Below, one piece after another: positions 1-9,300 of a stretch of DNA of 64,000 nt (position 1 is the first letter of the stretch; each line of letters begins with the position of its first letter). The position numbers were made by a program, and so were the translations under genes. The notes under the pieces were generated by a model, which did no database searches, had not been told where the DNA came from, and worked only from the letters and a program-made list of their open reading frames with translations. Source of the DNA: Bacteroides caecimuris. GTDB taxonomy: Bacteria; Bacteroidota; Bacteroidia; Bacteroidales; Bacteroidaceae. The stretch covers positions 124,001-188,000 of the forward strand of contig NZ_CP015401.2 of the NCBI RefSeq assembly GCF_001688725.2, given 5' to 3'.

Positions 1-234
1 GTAGAGGGTGCGGGCATCTTTCCATTGATTGGCTCGGATAAGTATATCTTGATGTATGATGTGTATATGAAAGGCAAATACCAGTTTACGGAAAGTGCTG
101 ATTTAGAACACTTCAAAGTGATTGATCATGCCGTTAGTATGGATTTCCATCCACGCCACGGTACTGTTATTCCGATTACTCAAAAAGAATTGCAACGCCT
201 TTTCAAGGCGTATGGTAAACCGGAAGGTTTCTGA
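1..234 (+). CDS. Glycoside hydrolase family 43, C-terminal fragment
   Basis: The reading frame is open from base 1 and stops at 232-234, so only the last 77 residues of a longer gene are present. The end reads as the closing blade of a GH43 five-bladed beta-propeller: a segment with YQFTESADLEHFKVID, then FHPRHGTVIPIT, which is typical of the C-terminus of Bacteroides GH43 arabinofuranosidases and xylosidases. Catalytic residues lie outside the window, so the substrate cannot be read. Its position just upstream of a GH51 arabinofuranosidase on the same strand suggests an arabinose-containing target. The 377-bp gap and a separate -7 box before the next gene make a shared transcript uncertain. 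Confidence 0.7.
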   Translation, partial: VEGAGIFPLIGSDKYILMYDVYMKGKYQFTESADLEHFKVIDHAVSMDFHPRHGTVIPITQKELQRLFKAYGKPEGF

Positions 235-268
235 TCTAAAGGAGGAAGATCAAAATCCATCTAAATTA

Positions 269-310
269 GAAATCATCCTCGCCACAGTTTCTTGTCGCGA
301 AGATGATTTC
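269..310 (+). terminator. Hairpin after the GH43 fragment
   Basis: Arms 269-282 and 297-310 pair over 14 bases with one mismatch, around a 14-base loop, 35 bases after the GH43 stop. There is no clear U-run after it. It could be a weak terminator or a 3'-end stabiliser. Confidence 0.35.
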
Positions 311-429
311 GTTGAAAGGAAATTTGGACACCTCTCATCTACAAATTCAATGAATTTCAAGCGGGTAGTCTTCATTTCCAGATAAATACATTCATTCTTT
401 CGTCTTTTTTTGAGTTATTAAGATAAGGT

Positions 430-448
430 GGATTCACTAGTGTAATCC
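430..448. other. 19-bp imperfect palindrome upstream of GH51
   Basis: A near-symmetric site built around CACTAGTG, flanked by GGATT and TAATCC, lies about 130 bp before the GH51 -7 box. It could be an operator, but no family-specific match is known to me. Apart from this, the 269-310 hairpin and the -7 box, nothing is seen in 235-611. Confidence 0.25.
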
Positions 449-574
449 AGGAAAATAGTATACGATATTGGAAAAAGTGTATATTTTACTCTTGTTTACT
501 TGTTTCTTATGTATTTTTAAGTGTAAAACAACCAATTATAGCTTGAAATATATCAGTTAGAATAATGAAAATCT

Positions 575-582
575 TAACTTTG
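575..582 (+). promoter_or_regulatory. Bacteroides -7 box for the GH51-GH97 operon
   Basis: TAACTTTG matches the Bacteroides primary sigma -7 consensus TAnnTTTG and sits 30 bp before the GH51 start codon. No convincing -33 TTTG is found at the usual 19-21 bp spacing, so an activator may be needed. Confidence 0.5.
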
Positions 583-611
583 CGATTGATAATCTTAATG
601 CAATAGATACC

Positions 612-3077
612 ATGAGAAAATTATTCCTGTTTTTAGTTGTTTTGTTTTTGTCGTTTCAGCAAGTCACTTTAGCTGCCATCAAAGAAATGACGAGTACCCC
701 CGATTCGGTTTATCTCTTTTCCTTCGCTACTTCCGGAGACGACGGACGCAGCGGACTTCGTTTTGCCTGGAGCATGGATAAAGAAAACTGGTTTGAAGTC
801 GGCCGGAACTACGGATATCTCCGGTGTGATTACAGTCGCTGGGGAGCACAGAAGAAGATGCTCGATCCTTATTTGAAACATTCGCCAGCGGGCGAATGGA
901 TATGTACTTGGAAATTGAATGATCGTGATGGATACGGTCAGTCCACTTCTAAAGACTTGATAAACTGGACCAGCCAGAAATATCCCCGTACTACTTCCGA
1001 TTTTGACGGAACAAGAGTGAAAGCCGTAGTTGCCGGAGAGGAGCATAAAGGAACTATCAACCGGGTAGCGTGGACTTTGGTAGATGGATTAAATAAGAAT
1101 TATGACTGGAATCAATATCGGAACTCATTGTATGGAGAACGTCCGGTGCAGGATGGAGAACGTTTTACCGGTTTGAAGCCTGTAAAAGCAACGGTCACCG
1201 TACAGCCCGAACGTGCCAAAGCCATCAGCGATGTCTTGTTGGGTGCTTTTTTTGAAGATATTAATTATTCGGCAGACGGAGGACTCTATGCAGAGCTGAT
1301 CCAGAACCGTGATTTCGAATACGACCCTTCAGACAGGGAAGGGGATAAGAACTGGAATAGTACTCATTCCTGGACACTGAAAGGAGATAAAACCACTTTT
1401 GCCATTAACACTACCGATCCTATTCATGCCAATAATCCACATTATGCCGTATTGAATGTAGAACGACCGGGAGCCACGTTAGAAAATACGGGCTTTGATG
1501 GTATCGCGCTGAATGTCGGAGAGAAATATGATTTTTCCATATTTGCGAGGGTTCCGCAGGGTAAATCAAATAAATTGCAAGTTCGTTTGGTAGATGGAGA
1601 AGGAAATATATGTGGAGAGACTTCTCTGACTGTATCTTCCCGCCAATGGAAAACGTATAAAACAGTGATTACTGCCAAAGCCACCGCAGATACTCGCCTT
1701 GAAATCATTCCCCAATCTGCTGGAGAGTTGAATCTGGATATGATTTCCCTGTTTCCGCAGCATACATTTAAAGGACGTAAGAACGGACTCCGCAAGGATC
1801 TGGCTCAAGTGTTAGCTGACATTCATCCCCGTTTCATCCGTTTTCCCGGTGGCTGTGTGGCTCATGGTGATGGTCTGAAGAATATCTATCAATGGAAAAA
1901 CACGGTCGGTCCGTTAGAAGCAAGAAAGGCTCAACGCAACCTTTGGGGATATCATCAAAGCATGGGACTGGGATATTTTGAATATTTTCAATTCTGCGAA
2001 GATATTGGTGCGGAACCGCTTCCGGTATTGGCTGCTGGTGTTCCTTGCCAGAACTCTGCCTGTCACGGTGACTTGAGAGGCGGACAGCAAGGCGGTATCC
2101 CAATGAGCGAAATGGGGGCTTATATTCAGGATATTCTTGATCTGATAGAATGGGCAAACGGCGACGCTAAGAAGACAAAGTGGGGAAAGGTACGTGCCGA
2201 AGCAGGCCATCCGAAACCTTTCAACCTGAAATACATTGGTATCGGAAATGAAGATCTCATCACCGATATCTTCGAAGAACGTTTTACAATGATATTTAAT
2301 GCCATCAAGGAAAAATATCCGGAAATAATCGTTGTAGGTACAGTAGGACCGTTCAATGAAGGAACAGACTACGTAGAAGGATGGAAACTGGCCGACAAAC
2401 TGGGTGTGCCGATGGTGGACGAACATTATTATCAGACTCCGGGATGGTTCCTGAACAATCAGGATTTCTACGATAAATACGACCGTTCGAAAAAGACAAA
2501 AGTATATCTGGGCGAATATGCGACTCATATCCCGGGACGAAAAGCGAATATCGAAACTGCACTGACGGAAGCTCTTTATCTTGCTACCCTGGAACGCAAT
2601 GGAGACGTTGTACACATGACTTCTTATGCTCCTCTTCTCGCCAAAGAAGGACATACCCAATGGAATCCGGATTTGATTTACTTCAATAACCGGGAAGTGA
2701 AACCTACCACCGGATATTATGTGCAGAAACTCTACGGACAGAATGCCGGAAACGAATATTTGCCGTCGAAAATCACTTTGGATAATAAAGACGATAAAGT
2801 GCAGAAACGTTTTGCTTCTTCCATTGTCCGTGATTCGGCTAGTGGAGATGTAATTGTGAAGTTGGTCAACTTACTTCCTGTAGAGGTGAATACCCATGTC
2901 GACCTTTCCGGAATCGGTGTGATACAGCCTTCTGCAAAGAGAACCGTACTGACCGGCAAACCGGCAGATACTCCGCTACCTGTTGAGGATACGGTGGAAG
3001 TGGCAGAACAGTTTGATTGCCAATTGCCTGCCTACTCTTTTACGGTGATCCGGATAAAAAAGGCAAATGAGAAATAA
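612..3077 (+). CDS. Alpha-L-arabinofuranosidase, GH51, with N-terminal extension
   Basis: This enzyme should release terminal alpha-L-arabinofuranose by retention, probably in the periplasm: residues 1-21 form a Sec signal peptide without a lipobox cysteine. Residues ~30-150 resemble part of a GH43/sialidase-like propeller (FAWSMDKENW, then CDYSRWGAQKKM). From about residue 195 the GH51 part begins (LLGAFFEDINYSADGG), with a CBM4-like beta-sandwich inserted at ~240-385. The catalytic barrel follows with FIRFPGG. The acid/base is E547 in GIGNED and the nucleophile is E635 in YLGEYAT, as expected for clan GH-A. A C-terminal beta domain closes the protein. At 821 residues it is longer than usual for GH51 because of the N-terminal extension. 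The next gene starts 27 bp downstream, so the two are likely co-transcribed. Confidence 0.88.
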   Translation: MRKLFLFLVVLFLSFQQVTLAAIKEMTSTPDSVYLFSFATSGDDGRSGLRFAWSMDKENWFEVGRNYGYLRCDYSRWGAQKKMLDPYLKHSPAGEWICTWKLNDRDGYGQSTSKDLINWTSQKYPRTTSDFDGTRVKAVVAGEEHKGTINRVAWTLVDGLNKNYDWNQYRNSLYGERPVQDGERFTGLKPVKATVTVQPERAKAISDVLLGAFFEDINYSADGGLYAELIQNRDFEYDPSDREGDKNWNSTHSWTLKGDKTTFAINTTDPIHANNPHYAVLNVERPGATLENTGFDGIALNVGEKYDFSIFARVPQGKSNKLQVRLVDGEGNICGETSLTVSSRQWKTYKTVITAKATADTRLEIIPQSAGELNLDMISLFPQHTFKGRKNGLRKDLAQVLADIHPRFIRFPGGCVAHGDGLKNIYQWKNTVGPLEARKAQRNLWGYHQSMGLGYFEYFQFCEDIGAEPLPVLAAGVPCQNSACHGDLRGGQQGGIPMSEMGAYIQDILDLIEWANGDAKKTKWGKVRAEAGHPKPFNLKYIGIGNEDLITDIFEERFTMIFNAIKEKYPEIIVVGTVGPFNEGTDYVEGWKLADKLGVPMVDEHYYQTPGWFLNNQDFYDKYDRSKKTKVYLGEYATHIPGRKANIETALTEALYLATLERNGDVVHMTSYAPLLAKEGHTQWNPDLIYFNNREVKPTTGYYVQKLYGQNAGNEYLPSKITLDNKDDKVQKRFASSIVRDSASGDVIVKLVNLLPVEVNTHVDLSGIGVIQPSAKRTVLTGKPADTPLPVEDTVEVAEQFDCQLPAYSFTVIRIKKANEK

Positions 3078-3104
3078 CAGGAAATAAATGAAAAACATAA
3101 TAAC

Positions 3105-5060
3105 ATGAATAATATGAAGAAGATAATAAGCGCTCTGCTGGCTGGTTGCTGTCTGACTTCGCTGACGGCACAAGACGTGGTCGTGAAAGGACCGGATGAA
3201 AAACTGCAATTGGTTGTCTTTACTTCCCCTGCCGAAAAGCCAAGTTATTCCATTACCTATAATGGGAAAACCATGCTGGAGAAATCACCTTTGGGTATGA
3301 ACACGAATATCGGTGACTTTGCTAAAGGAATGAAACTGACAGGGCATACGGTCACCCCGATTGATACTGTCTACCATCAGGATCGTATTAAAACCTCACA
3401 AGTGCATTATCAGGCAAACGAGCTGAACTGTCATTTTGAGAATCCGAAAGGACAGAAAATAGACGTTGTCTTTCGTGTCGGCAACAATGATGTAGCTTTC
3501 CGTTATACTCTGCCGCGTCAGGATGGAAAAGGAAGTGTAACGGTGACTGCCGAAGAAACCGGTTTTCGTTTCCCGCAACAGACTACTACTTTCTTGTGTC
3601 CGCAAAGCGATGCCATGATAGGATGGAAACGCACAAAACCCAGTTATGAGGAAGAATACAAGGCAGATGCTCCGATGAGTGACCGTTCCCAGTACAGGCA
3701 TGGTTACACATTCCCTTGCCTGTTCCGTATCGGTGACGATGGTTGGGTGCTGGTCAGCGAGACAGGAGTGGACAGTCGATATTGCGGCTCACGTTTAAGC
3801 GATGTGAGCGAAGATAATCTGTATACGATTGCTTTCCCGATGGCAGAAGAAAATAACGGCAACGGAACGGTTGCTCCGGCATTTGCCTTGCCGGGAGCTA
3901 CTCCCTGGCGTACTATCACTGTCGGCGAGACTTTGAAACCGATTGTGGAAACAACTGTTGCGTGGGATGTCGTGCGTCCTCTTTATGAAACAAAATATGA
4001 CTACCGTTTCGGACGCGGCACATGGAGCTGGATTCTTTGGCAGGATGGTAGTATCAACTATGACGATCAGGTGCGATATATTGATTTTGCTGCGGCAATG
4101 GGATATGAGTATGCGTTGATTGATAACTGGTGGGATACGAACATCGGTCGCGACCGCATGAAGTCTTTGGTAGAATACGCACGTAGTAAAGGCGTGGAAC
4201 TCTTCTTATGGTATAGCTCTTCCGGTTATTGGAATGATATTGAGCAAGGACCGGTTAATCGCATGGACAACGCCATTATTCGCAAACGGGAGATGAAATG
4301 GTTGCAGAGTCTCGGAGTAAAAGGCATTAAAGTTGATTTCTTTGGTGGCGACAAGCAAGAAACGATGCGCCTGTATGAAGATATCTTGAGTGATGCCGAC
4401 GATCACGGCCTGATGGTGATCTTCCACGGTTGTACAATCCCTCGCGGATGGGAACGCATGTATCCGAATTATGTTGGTAGTGAAGCCGTACTGGCATCCG
4501 AGAATATGATATTCAACCAACATTTCTGCGATGAAGAAGCCTTCAATGCTTGCCTACATCCGTTTATCCGCAATACGGTGGGTAGCATGGAATTCGGCGG
4601 CTGTTTCCTGAACAAGCGACTGAACCGCAACAATGACGGAGGAACTACGCGTCGCACTACTGATATATTCCAACTGGCCACTACCGTATTATTCCAGAAT
4701 CCGGTACAAAACTTTGCGCTTGCTCCCAACAACCTGAAAGATGTTTCTCCTGTTTGTATGGACTATATGAAAGCAGTTCCTACCACTTGGGACGAAACAC
4801 GCTTCATTGATGGATATCCTGGGAAATATGTCGTGTTGGCACGTCGTCACAATGATACTTGGTATCTGGCTGCTGTGAATGCAGGAAAAGAAACGTTGAA
4901 GTTGAAACTGGATTTAGAGATGTTTGCCGGAAAAACAGTTTCTCTGTATAAGGATGATAAAAAAGGAGCACCACAGCTAGTGCCGTTGAAAGTAAAAGAG
5001 AACGGTAAAGTACAGCTGGAGATTCTTCCGCAGGGAGGTGCTGTATTGGTAAACAAATAG
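3105..5060 (+). CDS. Glycoside hydrolase family 97, retaining type
   Basis: The 651-residue length and domain order (N-terminal beta-sandwich, TIM barrel from about residue 290, C-terminal beta-sheet) fit GH97. A signal peptide (residues 1-19, ending LTAQ) points to the periplasm. GH97 holds inverting alpha-glucosidases such as SusB, and retaining alpha-galactosidases or beta-L-arabinopyranosidases. This protein has D411 in IKVDFFGG, which matches the retaining-type nucleophile position; E460 in GSEAVL is a candidate acid/base. It is therefore unlikely to be a SusB-type alpha-glucosidase. Next to an arabinofuranosidase, alpha-galactosidase or beta-L-arabinopyranosidase activity is plausible. 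The start MNNMKK could also be the internal M4. Confidence 0.82.
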   Translation: MNNMKKIISALLAGCCLTSLTAQDVVVKGPDEKLQLVVFTSPAEKPSYSITYNGKTMLEKSPLGMNTNIGDFAKGMKLTGHTVTPIDTVYHQDRIKTSQVHYQANELNCHFENPKGQKIDVVFRVGNNDVAFRYTLPRQDGKGSVTVTAEETGFRFPQQTTTFLCPQSDAMIGWKRTKPSYEEEYKADAPMSDRSQYRHGYTFPCLFRIGDDGWVLVSETGVDSRYCGSRLSDVSEDNLYTIAFPMAEENNGNGTVAPAFALPGATPWRTITVGETLKPIVETTVAWDVVRPLYETKYDYRFGRGTWSWILWQDGSINYDDQVRYIDFAAAMGYEYALIDNWWDTNIGRDRMKSLVEYARSKGVELFLWYSSSGYWNDIEQGPVNRMDNAIIRKREMKWLQSLGVKGIKVDFFGGDKQETMRLYEDILSDADDHGLMVIFHGCTIPRGWERMYPNYVGSEAVLASENMIFNQHFCDEEAFNACLHPFIRNTVGSMEFGGCFLNKRLNRNNDGGTTRRTTDIFQLATTVLFQNPVQNFALAPNNLKDVSPVCMDYMKAVPTTWDETRFIDGYPGKYVVLARRHNDTWYLAAVNAGKETLKLKLDLEMFAGKTVSLYKDDKKGAPQLVPLKVKENGKVQLEILPQGGAVLVNK

Positions 5061-5134
5061 ATGATATCTCTACCGTTTGTTGTGGATCATGTGGCAATGA
5101 TTGTTCGGTAAAAGTTTGATAGAATCAATATTTA

Positions 5135-5179
5135 TAGCATAATTTATGTAGCACTTTTTATGCTACACAAATTGTGCTA
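5135..5179 (+). terminator. Strong hairpin after the GH97 gene
   Basis: Arms 5135-5153 and 5161-5179 pair over 19 bases with two mismatches, around a 7-base T-rich loop, 75 bases after the GH97 stop. There is no U-run on the 3' side, so it may end or protect the GH51-GH97 transcript. Confidence 0.5.
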
Positions 5180-5335
5180 TGAATAATTGCTTGAATATAA
5201 ACAATATAGACTGCTCCCTCTATTCTTTGAATGAAATCATATTTGAGAAATGTTTCGTGGATATAATTCATTCAGTTGTAGTTGCAGACATTGCCTTACG
5301 CTGGTATACTAAAATAATCATATTCAAGAAAAGAC

Positions 5336-5906
5336 CCTTCACCTTTCACAATGCCCTGTTCATCGGCATTGGCGGGTGAAGGGCTGGCTTTCACCTTCCT
5401 TTCACCTTTCTACCCTGGCTTTTACAGCTTGTCTAATCTGCTAAATCTTTTATCTATAGCTGGCAGGAGAAGTATTAATAGATAGCTTCCAGACTATTAT
5501 AAGAAAACTTCTTTTCTATAAGGGATAAACTTCTTTTGTATAGGACCCAAACTTTTTTTGCATTATAAGAAAACTATAAATGCAAGCTTTGATTATATAA
5601 ATGAAACTTTTATTTATATAATTGCAAGTTCTGTTTTTATAAACGCAACTTGCAATTATAGATTGCATTTAATGAAAAGTAAGTTTGCATACTGGTAATA
5701 AGAAGTTTACCTATAATCAAAAGAAAGTTTGTTATTAATGAAAGAGAGGGCAGTTATTAATGAATAAGGAAGCAGGTCAGGTATGTCTTCAGAAGCATAG
5801 ATAGAGAAGTGCCATATAGGATTAGGAAACCGATGGGTGAAAGACGGGTGAAAGTACAGCCTTCACCCGCTAATGCCGATGAACAGGGCATTGTGAAAGG
5901 TGAAGG
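5336..5906. repeat. 570-bp imperfect palindrome with 22-bp phased repeats
   Basis: Outer arms 5336-5382 and 5860-5906 are 47-bp inverted copies with one mismatch (each contains CAATGCC or its complement and a CTTCACC end). Similarity continues inward as a second CTTTCACC / GGTGAAAG pair near 5388-5410 and 5834-5854. The AT-rich middle holds AAACTT at 5505, 5527 and 5549, with a degenerate AAACTA at 5571. The complement AAGTTT occurs at 5681, 5703 and 5725. All are spaced 22 bp and symmetric about ~5617.5. No transposase or convincing ORF lies inside. It looks like a palindromic intergenic element or structured-RNA locus. Confidence 0.75.
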
Positions 5907-6320
5907 CTGTATCTGTAAAACTGAATAGGAAGAGTTTGGAATGTAAACGTTTCATGTTTTGAGGTATTGGTCGCACGTTATATTGCAAAGATAGTTGGAT
6001 CAGAAAATCATTCTACGTCTGTCATTGTATTGATGCCATATTTACTGCCACGATTTCAATGTTTGAGAATATAGGAACTACTCCTCTTCTTGGAATATTC
6101 CCTGATTCATTGACTAAGTTACCGGTTATTTGCTTGCATATGTTCAGAAATTTTGCGAATATTGCATATAGGTTGTGCATATGATATTTGTTTATTAAAA
6201 GAATGATTACCTTTAATTTGTTAAATATCAACAATATACACAATTTATTATACATAAATCTTTTATCAATTTAATTCCGCTAACGGGTGATAATTCTCTC
6301 ATTGAATAGATAAAGGTATT
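5907..6320. other. Gene-free AT-rich stretch before the HTCS gene
   Basis: No credible coding region is seen between the palindrome and the HTCS promoter. A minus-strand 77-codon frame at 6022-6255 is AT-rich and resembles no family. The only marked site is a minus-strand -7 box at 5986-5993. Confidence 0.5.
5986..5993 (-). promoter_or_regulatory. Orphan minus-strand -7 box facing the palindrome
   Basis: CAAAGATA is the complement of TATCTTTG, a full match to the -7 consensus. It would start a minus-strand transcript near 5979 that reads into the palindrome, with no minus-strand gene ahead of it. No clear -33 box was found, so chance is possible in this AT-rich DNA. Confidence 0.3.
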
Positions 6321-6328
6321 TATATTTG
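6321..6328 (+). promoter_or_regulatory. -7 box for the HTCS gene
   Basis: TATATTTG matches the -7 consensus and lies 26 bp before the start codon at 6355. A TTG at 6302-6304 is slightly too close for an ideal -33 box. Confidence 0.5.
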
Positions 6329-6354
6329 TTTTAATAAAACCATAAATCTACTAT

Positions 6355-9300
6355 ATGGCAAACAAACTATGCATAAATATTGTTAATAGAAAGATTATAC
6401 TTCTTTTATTTTTATTCTGTATGCAACCTTCTACTGCACTACTTGCATCAGGAGATAACCTTGTCGCCAATCTGAAATTCAAGCGGTTTCCTGCCTTGAA
6501 TAATTTGCCGTCGGACGAAATACAAAAAATATATCAGGATAAAGATGGATTTATTTGGTTGGCAAGTCGTTATGGCTTTTATCAATATGACGGTTATGAG
6601 ACTACTTTGTATAAGTCAAACCTGTATACGCCCGGATTGCTGACTAATAATAACATTCTTTGTTTGGTGGACGATTATGACCATAACCTGTGGGTAGGCA
6701 CGCAAGAGGGGTTGAATATATTAGATAAGAAAACCGGAGAAATAAAGAAAATACTATCTCCCGCCATTCCGAGCAATGTAATATCTTGCCTGCTGGTGGC
6801 GCGAGACCATTCTGTCTGGTTGGGGACGGATGCCGGATTGTGCAAATACGATGCCGAGAATGACAAGTTTGTGGTTTATGACCGCGAACAGACCGAGGGA
6901 GTGCTGGACTATACCGCTATTAAATCATTGCTGGAAGATTCGGAGGGCGATTTGTGGATAGGTACTTGGTCGTCGGGATTATACAGATATGTCTCTTCCA
7001 CCGGAAAATTCTACGCTTATCCTACCATGAACGAACGCAATTCGGCACATGTCATTTATGAAGACACGAATAAGAATATTTGGGTAGGCGGTTGGAACTG
7101 CGGGCTTTTCAGACTTGACAATCCGAAAGACCTTAGCGCGGTGTCCTACGTGAACTATCGGCATAAGGTAGGCGACAGCGCAAGTCTGTCCGATGATATT
7201 GTATATGATATAAGCGAAGACTTGAATACCGGAACATTGTGGGTGGGTACACGTAGCGGATTGAGTATCATGGAAAAAGACGCTCCCGGTCGTTTCGTCA
7301 ATTATAAGTCCCGCGGCTCCTCACACTATATCTTTTGCGATGAAATCAATACTATCCTGCGCGATAAGGCAGGGACGATGTGGCTTGGATCCATCGGCGG
7401 AGGGGTATTGGCGGCTGATACCGGCCGACCGATGTTTGCTTCCCACAGCCTGGATTTTACGGATAATGATATCCCCGTTACTTCCGTACGCGCGTTGTTT
7501 ACAGATTCCGAACGTAATATTTGGATGGGGATTGGTACGTATGGGTTGGCCTGTATCGAACAGGCTACCGGCAAGTTGAAGTCTCACTCGCAAATACCGG
7601 AGTTTGCAGGAATGTCCATCCCTACCGTGTTCTCCGTGGTGCAACGGCGCAATAGCGGCGATATTTGGTTCGGTACATACGATGGAGGCATCTTCATCTA
7701 CCGGAAGGGACGGCAAGTAGAGAATCTGACGGCTGATAACTGTGAATTCGTGGGGAATTCGTGTGTTTCAGCGCTTTATGAAGACAGGCAAGGCAACTGC
7801 TGGGTAGGAACCCGCGGCAGTTTGGGAGTGCTGCTGGCCGATGGGCAGAGTTTCTTGTTCGGTCCCATGACATTTGCGGACAACACACGGCTGGACTGGC
7901 TTTATGTGCGCGACATCATTGCCGATAGTGAGAATAGTGTGTGGATAGCTACTTCAAACTACGGGCTGATTCATATTCAGGGAGATATTCATCATCCTTC
8001 CACTTTAAAGTATGACAATTACAGCTTTTATAACGGAAAATTGACGACAAACAATGCGTTGTGCGTTTACAATGACATGACAGGACGTTTGTGGGTAGGG
8101 ACGGAGGGAGGAGGCCTTTATCTCTATGACCGCCGGAAAGACTGTTTCGAGGCGAAAAACCAAGAATATAATATTCCCGGCGATATGGTAGGAAGTATCA
8201 AAGAAGATAAGAATGGCAACTTATGGTTAGGAACCAATGCAGGATTGGTAAAGTTGGGCGCACAATCGCCAGGGGGGGATGCGGTACTTCGCGTATATAC
8301 TAAAGTGGACGGGCTGCAAGGAAACTTCTTCATACCCCGGTCAGCTTGCTGCCGCGATGGCGAATTGTTTTTCGGAGGCTACGGAGGATATAGCAGTTTT
8401 ATTCCTGAGAATATGGAAGAAAAACAGAGTGACGTCTCGCCTGCAATCACCGATATTAAGATATTCAACCACTCCATAACGTTGTTGTCATTGGGTGTGA
8501 GGCGGAAAATATCCCGTTTCACTCCGGCTTTCACTCAGAAAATAGAGCTACCTTACCAATACAATAATTTCAGTATCGAGTTTGCCACACTTACGTATAA
8601 GAATCCGGAACTGAACCGGTATGCCTATCAGTTGGAAGGATTTGATAAGAATTGGGTGTATACAAATTCGAACCGGCGTTTCGCTTACTATAATAACTTG
8701 AAGAGCGGAACTTATACGTTCCGCCTCAAGGCAACCGATGAGAATGGAATTTGGAGCGGTTATATTCGTGAACTGACGATTGTGATACTTCCTCCGTTTT
8801 GGGCAACCTGGTGGGCGTATATCTTGTACGCACTGTTTGCTGCCGGAACGGTTTTCTGGCTCTTTCGAATCACCCGTAATCGTATTTTGTTGCAAAATGA
8901 ACTCCGGTTGCGCGAAATGGAAAAGATGAAAGCGGAGGAATTGAATCATGCTAAATTGCAATTCTTTACCAATATAACTCATGAATTACTGACACCGCTC
9001 ACTATCGTTTCTGCTACGGTGGACGAGCTTAAAGCACAAGCTCCCCAGCATACTGACCTGTTTGCGGTGATGTATAACAATATTCATCGGTTAATACGTT
9101 TGTTACAACAAATTTTGGAGTTTCGAAAAGCGGAAACAGGGAATTTAAAACTTCGGGTTTCTTCTGGAGACATAGCTGTTTTTGTAAGGAAGGAAGCGGA
9201 GAGTTTTCAACCTTTGATAAAGAAATCGAAAATACATTTCTCCGTATTGTGCAATCCGGATTCAATCATAGGATACTTTGATACGGATAAGTTGGATAAA

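Noticed and set aside
1914..2660. 248-codon minus-strand frame inside the GH51 gene
   Set aside because: It lies wholly antisense to a well-supported enzyme gene and resembles no family.
3105..5060. GH97 as SusB (starch alpha-glucosidase)
   Set aside because: It carries the retaining-type aspartate and lies far from the starch locus, beside an arabinofuranosidase.
5179..5379. 66-codon frame running into the palindrome
   Set aside because: It overlaps a hairpin and the repeat arm and has no family features.
5505..5730. CRISPR array or simple tandem repeat
   Set aside because: Units share only AAACTT and neighbouring T-runs, have no spacers, and reverse orientation at the centre.
6022..6255. 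77-codon minus-strand frame before the HTCS gene
   Set aside because: AT-rich and unlike known proteins. It starts beyond the orphan -7 box at 5986-5993, so that promoter could not express it.
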